A DNA stretch of 64,000 nt from Chryseobacterium sp. JM1 (lineage in GTDB: Bacteria > Bacteroidota > Bacteroidia > Flavobacteriales > Weeksellaceae), in NCBI RefSeq assembly GCF_000737715.1, contig NZ_JPRN01000005.1:1-64000 (forward strand), given 5' to 3'. This document shows, piece after piece, positions 59,953 through 64,000 of this stretch; the stretch's first letter is position 1, and each line of letters starts with the position of its first letter. The notes under the pieces were generated by a model. The model saw only the letters and a list, made by a program, of their open reading frames with translations. It was not told where the DNA came from and searched no databases. The translations under genes and the position numbers were made by a program.

Positions 59953-61815
59953 TTATTTTTGGAGTTCAATAATCATAGAAGTTTTTGCAGGCACGGAAAG
60001 GCTCTTTTCCATAGAAAGTACCTTGTCTGAAATGATATCTTTACCTTTCTTCACCCCATTCAGTGATTCTGCAAAACGTTTTAAGTCTAACGTCTGATCT
60101 TTTTTGTTATTGTTAAGGATGACCATTACATTTTCTTTACCGTCATATCTAAAATACACAAAAACGCCGTCCTGAGGAGCGTAATTTTTAGTTTTTCCAC
60201 TATGAATCACCTCTTTTCCTTTTCTCCAGTTCAGTAATTTTTGGGTAAACTGGTAAAATTCCTTTTGTTCAGGAGTTTGTGAAGAAGGATTGAATGAATT
60301 ATTTGTATCAGATTTCCAGCCGCCCGGAAAATCTCTACGGATATCCGCATCGCCGCCTTTGTTTTTGTCTCCTCTCATGCCTATTTCTGATCCGTAGTAG
60401 ATCTGTGGAATGCCTCTTACCGTAGAAATCATAGTCATTGCCATTTGGTAGGCTTTCGGGTCGCCATTGAAGATTTCATTCCATCTTTCGGTGTCGTGAT
60501 TTTCAAAGAAAACGAGAAGATTATTGATGTCCGGATAAAGGAAATCACTGGTAAAAACATTGTAGAGTTTAACCATTCCGGTGTCCCAGCCTTCTTTTTC
60601 TTTAAGGGCTTTCGGCATATCAGCAAAGAGCATAAAATCCATCACAGAAGGCAAATTTGAGTTGTAACCAGCCGCTTCCCCAGTCTTTGAATTTTTCTGC
60701 CATGCAGAGATCTGTCCGGCGGTATACAGCCATGTTTCCCCCACAATATTGAATTTAGGGTATTCGTCGGTGATAGCTTTTGCCCAAGTGGCCATAGCTT
60801 CTTTATCGTTGTAAGGATATGTATCTACCCGCAAACCTCCGAGATCAGCATATTCTATCCACCAAATGGCATTTTGGGTAAGGTATTTTAAGACCAGCGG
60901 ATTTTTTTGATTAATATCAGGCATTGTGGTATCAAACCAGCCATCCAGCGCATATTTCTTATCAATTTCTGAGGCATTCGTATCAAACTGGGTGGTTGTT
61001 TTATAATTGGAACGGTAAAATCCGTTTTTCCCTTCGTCAAACCAATGGATCCAGTCTTTTGAAGGCAGATCTTTGATCATCCAGTGAGAAACGCCCCAAT
61101 GATTGGTCACATAATCCATGACCAGTTTCATGTTTCGTTTGTTCAGTTTTTGTGAAAGCTCGCGATAGTCTTCATTGGTTCCATAGCGTCCGTCAATTTT
61201 ATATAAATCAGTCTGTGCATATCCGTGGTAGGAATATACTTTTTCATTGTCTTCATTCACGGGTGTCAGCCAGACAGACGTTGCCCCAAGGTTTTGGATA
61301 TAGTCGAGATTATTGATAATTCCGCGAAGATCTCCGCCATGTCTTCCGTTGGGTAGGCTGCGGTCGTTTTTTTCGATAAGATCAGGTCTGGAATCATTCT
61401 TTTCATCGCCGTTGGCAAAACGGTCCGGCATAATGAGATACATGACATCTTTTGAGGTAAAAGATTCACGGTCTGCAGATCCGGCAGCTCTCTGCTTAAG
61501 CTCATAATCGTACGAACTTATATTTTTCTTTCCTTTTTTAATATTGATTTTAAACTTCGGAACGGTGATTTCATTGGTATTAACGGTAATAAAGACATAG
61601 TTTGGGTTTTCAACTTTTTTCACGTCTTTTATATGAATTCCGTCGGAAAGTTCAATTTCATTTTGCGCCATATCTTTTCCATACACCAGGATCTGGAGCT
61701 CAGGGTTTCTCATTCCTTTCCACCAGAAGGCGGGTTCTACTTTCTCCAAAGGTTTAGCCTGAGAAAAAGCCGCGGAGGCTATTGAAAGCGCAATTACTAC
61801 ATAGATTTTCTTCAT
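59953..61815 (-). CDS. periplasmic GH13 alpha-amylase (cyclomaltodextrinase/neopullulanase-like)
   Basis: The 620-residue protein has a signal peptide, MKKIYVVIALSIASAAFSQ, and an N-terminal Cyc-maltodext_N-like beta domain (about 25-120, KVEPAFWWKGMRNPELQILV). The GH13 barrel follows with MPDRFANGD, the catalytic Asp in GGLRVDTYPYND (about 329), the Glu in IVGETWLY (about 360) and the Asp in FFENHDTERW (about 440). A small C-terminal beta domain closes it. It splits maltodextrins or cyclodextrins outside the inner membrane. It is cotranscribed with a transporter downstream and an M14-like gene 12 bases upstream. Confidence 0.95.
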   Translation of the reverse strand: MKKIYVVIALSIASAAFSQAKPLEKVEPAFWWKGMRNPELQILVYGKDMAQNEIELSDGIHIKDVKKVENPNYVFITVNTNEITVPKFKINIKKGKKNISSYDYELKQRAAGSADRESFTSKDVMYLIMPDRFANGDEKNDSRPDLIEKNDRSLPNGRHGGDLRGIINNLDYIQNLGATSVWLTPVNEDNEKVYSYHGYAQTDLYKIDGRYGTNEDYRELSQKLNKRNMKLVMDYVTNHWGVSHWMIKDLPSKDWIHWFDEGKNGFYRSNYKTTTQFDTNASEIDKKYALDGWFDTTMPDINQKNPLVLKYLTQNAIWWIEYADLGGLRVDTYPYNDKEAMATWAKAITDEYPKFNIVGETWLYTAGQISAWQKNSKTGEAAGYNSNLPSVMDFMLFADMPKALKEKEGWDTGMVKLYNVFTSDFLYPDINNLLVFFENHDTERWNEIFNGDPKAYQMAMTMISTVRGIPQIYYGSEIGMRGDKNKGGDADIRRDFPGGWKSDTNNSFNPSSQTPEQKEFYQFTQKLLNWRKGKEVIHSGKTKNYAPQDGVFVYFRYDGKENVMVILNNNKKDQTLDLKRFAESLNGVKKGKDIISDKVLSMEKSLSVPAKTSMIIELQK

Positions 61816-61827
61816 GATAACGTGCTG

Positions 61828-62865
61828 TTAATAGTCATTGTATCCGATGCAGAATAAAGTTTCTCCCTTATTCACCGGAGGTGTTCCTGCTTTATACAGG
61901 ATCATTCCTTCAGAATCTGAAATAATTTCCTGTTTTTTGTTTCCAAATTCATCTGTTATATAGCCCAGAACCTGTTTTTTCTTTACCCGGTCACCGCTTT
62001 TAAGATCGCTGTAAAAAATTCCACTTTCAGGAACACGGATATAATCCTGCTGGCTAAGATGAACGAAGCTATTTTGATTATTTGATTTTGATTGATCTTT
62101 CGGGTAGACCTTCACATAGTCAAGCATATTATAGACTGCGGTCTTGATCATCTCCACATTTTCATGCTGAACGGTTCCCAGTTTTCCGGCTTCTATACTG
62201 AGTGCTGTAATTCCCTGCTGTACGGCCTGTTTGAAAGCATACTTCGCAGGTTCAGAAGGGCTGATATTATAGGGATAAGACACAATAATACCCATTTGCG
62301 ACTGTACCGAAAGGTTGTGAGCGAGCACGGTTTTATCCAACTTATCTTTTCTGTCATAATAGCACACAAAAGGAAGCAAATCCTCATTCGCATCGCCTCC
62401 GTGAATATCTAAAAAGATGGTGGAGTTTGAGATAATTTCTCGGGTGATCAAATCAGCGATCTGATCTGTAGGACTTCCGGCTGATGATCCCGGAAAGGCA
62501 TTGTTTAAATTTTTCTGATCCAAGGGACTGATGAAGGGAGTTCTTTTCCGAAATGATTCCATATTGGCAATGGGAACAATGATAAGCGTTCCTTTTACCG
62601 ATTCCGGTTTTATTTCCTGCAATATTTTCTGAACAGCTACAATGGGAGGATATTCATACCCGTGAATGCCGGCGACAATACTGAAAACAGGACCTTTTTC
62701 CCGGCCTTTGATGACAGTAACCGGAAGATAAGTGTCTTTTACGGAAAGAATGGTGTCTTTCCTAAATGGGCCTTGCTCTTTCATGATCTTACCTACCGTT
62801 TGTGCGTGCATCACGCATCCCCATCCCAGTATTAGCACAACAGTCGTTTTTAAAATAAATTTCAT
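61828..62865 (-). CDS. exported succinylglutamate desuccinylase/aspartoacylase-like (M14) protein
   Basis: The 345-residue protein has an N-terminal export signal, MKFILKTTVVLILGWGCVMH, possibly a lipobox-like end. The zinc motif is GIHGYEYPP (HxxE, about residues 68-71), with the second His in FLDIHGGDAN (about 152) and a candidate general-base Glu in LSIEAGKLG. The last 90 residues form a beta-rich AstE/AspA C-terminal domain that resembles a biotinyl-type barrel (YIRVPESGIFYSDLKSGDRV). Substrates in the family are N-acyl amino acids or peptides; the link with starch use is unclear. It starts the operon with the GH13 gene, 12 bases upstream of it. Confidence 0.88.
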   Translation of the reverse strand: MKFILKTTVVLILGWGCVMHAQTVGKIMKEQGPFRKDTILSVKDTYLPVTVIKGREKGPVFSIVAGIHGYEYPPIVAVQKILQEIKPESVKGTLIIVPIANMESFRKRTPFISPLDQKNLNNAFPGSSAGSPTDQIADLITREIISNSTIFLDIHGGDANEDLLPFVCYYDRKDKLDKTVLAHNLSVQSQMGIIVSYPYNISPSEPAKYAFKQAVQQGITALSIEAGKLGTVQHENVEMIKTAVYNMLDYVKVYPKDQSKSNNQNSFVHLSQQDYIRVPESGIFYSDLKSGDRVKKKQVLGYITDEFGNKKQEIISDSEGMILYKAGTPPVNKGETLFCIGYNDY

Positions 62866-62916
62866 GTAATTTTCTATTTAATAACGGGAAAATTTCTATT
62901 TTTTATTCCCGCCCTT

Positions 62917-62930
62917 ATCTGATATCAGAT
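62917..62930. promoter_or_regulatory. Palindrome before the M14-GH13 operon
   Basis: ATCTGATATCAGAT is a perfect 14 bp palindrome 52 bases before the M14 gene start. It could be an operator for the sugar operon, but its words also match R1 repeat units, so a repeat remnant is equally likely. Confidence 0.3.
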
Positions 62931-62963
62931 TTCAATTTAATCATTATATTTTGAAAAGTAATC

Positions 62964-64000
62964 TTAACTCTGTTCAATATATTTTTCATCCAATAACTTA
63001 TTAGGCTTCAGGTAAACCACATTGTTTTGAAAGTCAAAAAAAACATTGAATCTTTTTAAAATTTCATTTCCCAGAATATGCATTCTTGATCTGCTTACCA
63101 ATCTGCTTTGAGACAATACCTGAACGGGAATGTTCTTCAGTGTATATTTTCCTAAAGTAAGTGATTCCAGTCCTGATGTGATCACCGGTACTTCATTTCC
63201 CTGTGCCCCTTTCATGATTACTCTTTTTATTTCCTTCATGGTATCCACTGGAAAGCCCTGTTCTTTCAGCATAGGCCCATCCAGCATTACAGTTCTCTGA
63301 TATCCTGTGTCAAAAAGATACCAGTCTGTGTTGATGCTTTTCCCCTGTTTAATACTGCTTTCCACGAAGAAAACATTATTGAAATACTTTATAGCCAGTT
63401 TGGAATAGCTTTTATCTTTTTTTACTGCTTTGGGAAGCTGCGAATGAACAGCCATAATACCCTTATCATAATCAAGCTCTACGATCATCCCATCAAAAAG
63501 ATCCCATCCGAAACGCCCTTCTGTACCGTGTCCTGAAAGATCAGCAGGATAAATGCTGAACTCTTTATAGATTTTGTTCCCGATCTCCAATGCATTGGAT
63601 CCGGATTTTAAAGCGCTTTTGATTTTATTCTTTAAGGTTTCTCTGGTCAGGGTAAGATCGCTTGAACCCGTATCGAAATTAAGGGTCAGGGTATCTGTTT
63701 TATTTAATATCGTTTTTACGAACATGGTATTCTGCTCGTTGATAGAAAGTTTTATCGTATCGTGAAAAGCAGGCTTTACTTTGCTGAAATTCTTCGGAGG
63801 AAGGCTTGCTATCCGGGTCATACAGGAATCTTTTCCTTTTAACAGCACTATAAAGTCTTTATTTTCTCCCTTTTTAATGGTGAAACTTGCAGAATCTATG
63901 TCCGTTTTTATTTTTATCGTCTTTTTTTCTGTATCAAGTTTGGATGTGGTGTAGACATCAATTTTAATATTTGGATCTGCATTCCAGTCTGTGGTGAATC
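62964..64000 (-). CDS. aspartic-protease-like protein, two retropepsin-type motifs (partial, 5' end beyond window)
   Basis: The frame runs open to the window edge, so at least 345 residues are seen and the true start lies outside; the GTG at 63848 is inside the gene. Two half-domains follow each other: TLNFDTGSSDLTLTRE, then YLFDTGYQRTVMLDG about 125 residues later. KRFNVFFDFQNNVVYLKPN ends it. Two DTG motifs in one chain resemble pepsin more than the single-motif retropepsins, and the 46807-47772 protein has the same plan. It lies 98 bases upstream of the M14-GH13 operon. Confidence 0.83.
   Translation of the reverse strand, partial: FTTDWNADPNIKIDVYTTSKLDTEKKTIKIKTDIDSASFTIKKGENKDFIVLLKGKDSCMTRIASLPPKNFSKVKPAFHDTIKLSINEQNTMFVKTILNKTDTLTLNFDTGSSDLTLTRETLKNKIKSALKSGSNALEIGNKIYKEFSIYPADLSGHGTEGRFGWDLFDGMIVELDYDKGIMAVHSQLPKAVKKDKSYSKLAIKYFNNVFFVESSIKQGKSINTDWYLFDTGYQRTVMLDGPMLKEQGFPVDTMKEIKRVIMKGAQGNEVPVITSGLESLTLGKYTLKNIPVQVLSQSRLVSRSRMHILGNEILKRFNVFFDFQNNVVYLKPNKLLDEKYIEQS

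Noticed and set aside
1..64000. tRNA or rRNA genes
   Set aside because: Reading both strands I saw no conserved T-loop context or rRNA segment; this is a visual judgement and a covariance search would settle it.

Overview
This looks like a chromosomal segment of a flavobacterium (Bacteroidota), most like Chryseobacterium or a close relative in the Weeksellaceae. The evidence is AT-rich coding DNA, starts without Shine-Dalgarno sequences, and several TAnnTTTG -7 boxes, the Bacteroidota promoter type. There are also two exported enzymes with type IX secretion C-terminal sorting domains, a fused SecDF, a TonB-dependent receptor, many small lipoproteins, and long intergenic repeats of a kind I associate with this group. 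I saw no rRNA, tRNA, CRISPR array or prophage. The only clear transposon piece is the end of an IS110-family transposase at the left edge.

Layout. 1-5 kb: IS110 end, a lipoprotein, then a minus-strand run of TetA-like MFS pump, AraC regulator, putative outer-membrane protein and DoxX. 5-15 kb: secDF, a PQQ-type sugar dehydrogenase with T9SS tail, a membrane protein behind hemN, a BNR-like exported protein and an amino-acid permease. 15-21 kb: pnuC overlapping a Gly/Asn/Tyr-rich lipoprotein, dapF-mltG (cell wall), and a TonB-dependent receptor. 21-25 kb: a minus-strand surface-sugar group (nucleotidyltransferase, galE, membrane protein, DegT/DnrJ aminotransferase). 25-36 kb: T9SS-exported subtilase, a 3 x 200 bp tandem repeat, ppc, small envelope proteins, lpdA divergent from an HxlR regulator, and yqhD. 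36-48 kb: SGNH hydrolase, DEAD-box helicase, UbiB-like kinase, cold-shock protein, a 54-residue Cys-rich GG-leader-like peptide, AraC regulator, esterase, a GNAT-nitrilase fusion, a gene remnant and a two-motif aspartic-protease-like lipoprotein. 48-55 kb: purine genes purM-purN-purH-purD-guaA on the minus strand. 55-58 kb: FMN reductase, pirin, and HxlR divergent from azoR. 58-64 kb: a tight operon of M14 peptidase-like protein, periplasmic GH13 amylase, NTF2-like protein and SLC45-type MFS transporter, plus a partial second aspartic-protease-like protein. The GH13 and transporter suggest maltodextrin use.

The most unusual content lies between genes. At least five families of non-coding repeats recur: R1, long directional modules of short, nearly repeated words; R2, the GCAGAT family, including a 200 bp tandem array; R3, hairpins built on GGGCTAAAGCCC; R4, imperfect palindromes of CAATGTAACA/GGTACATTG words placed in three successive gaps around purM-purN-purH; and R5, ATAGGA/TCCTAT hairpins. 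Two further candidates stand out: the unlisted Cys-rich peptide gene at 41647-41811, and a short leader before purM with a consensus promoter, a 24-codon ORF, a folded segment and a terminator.
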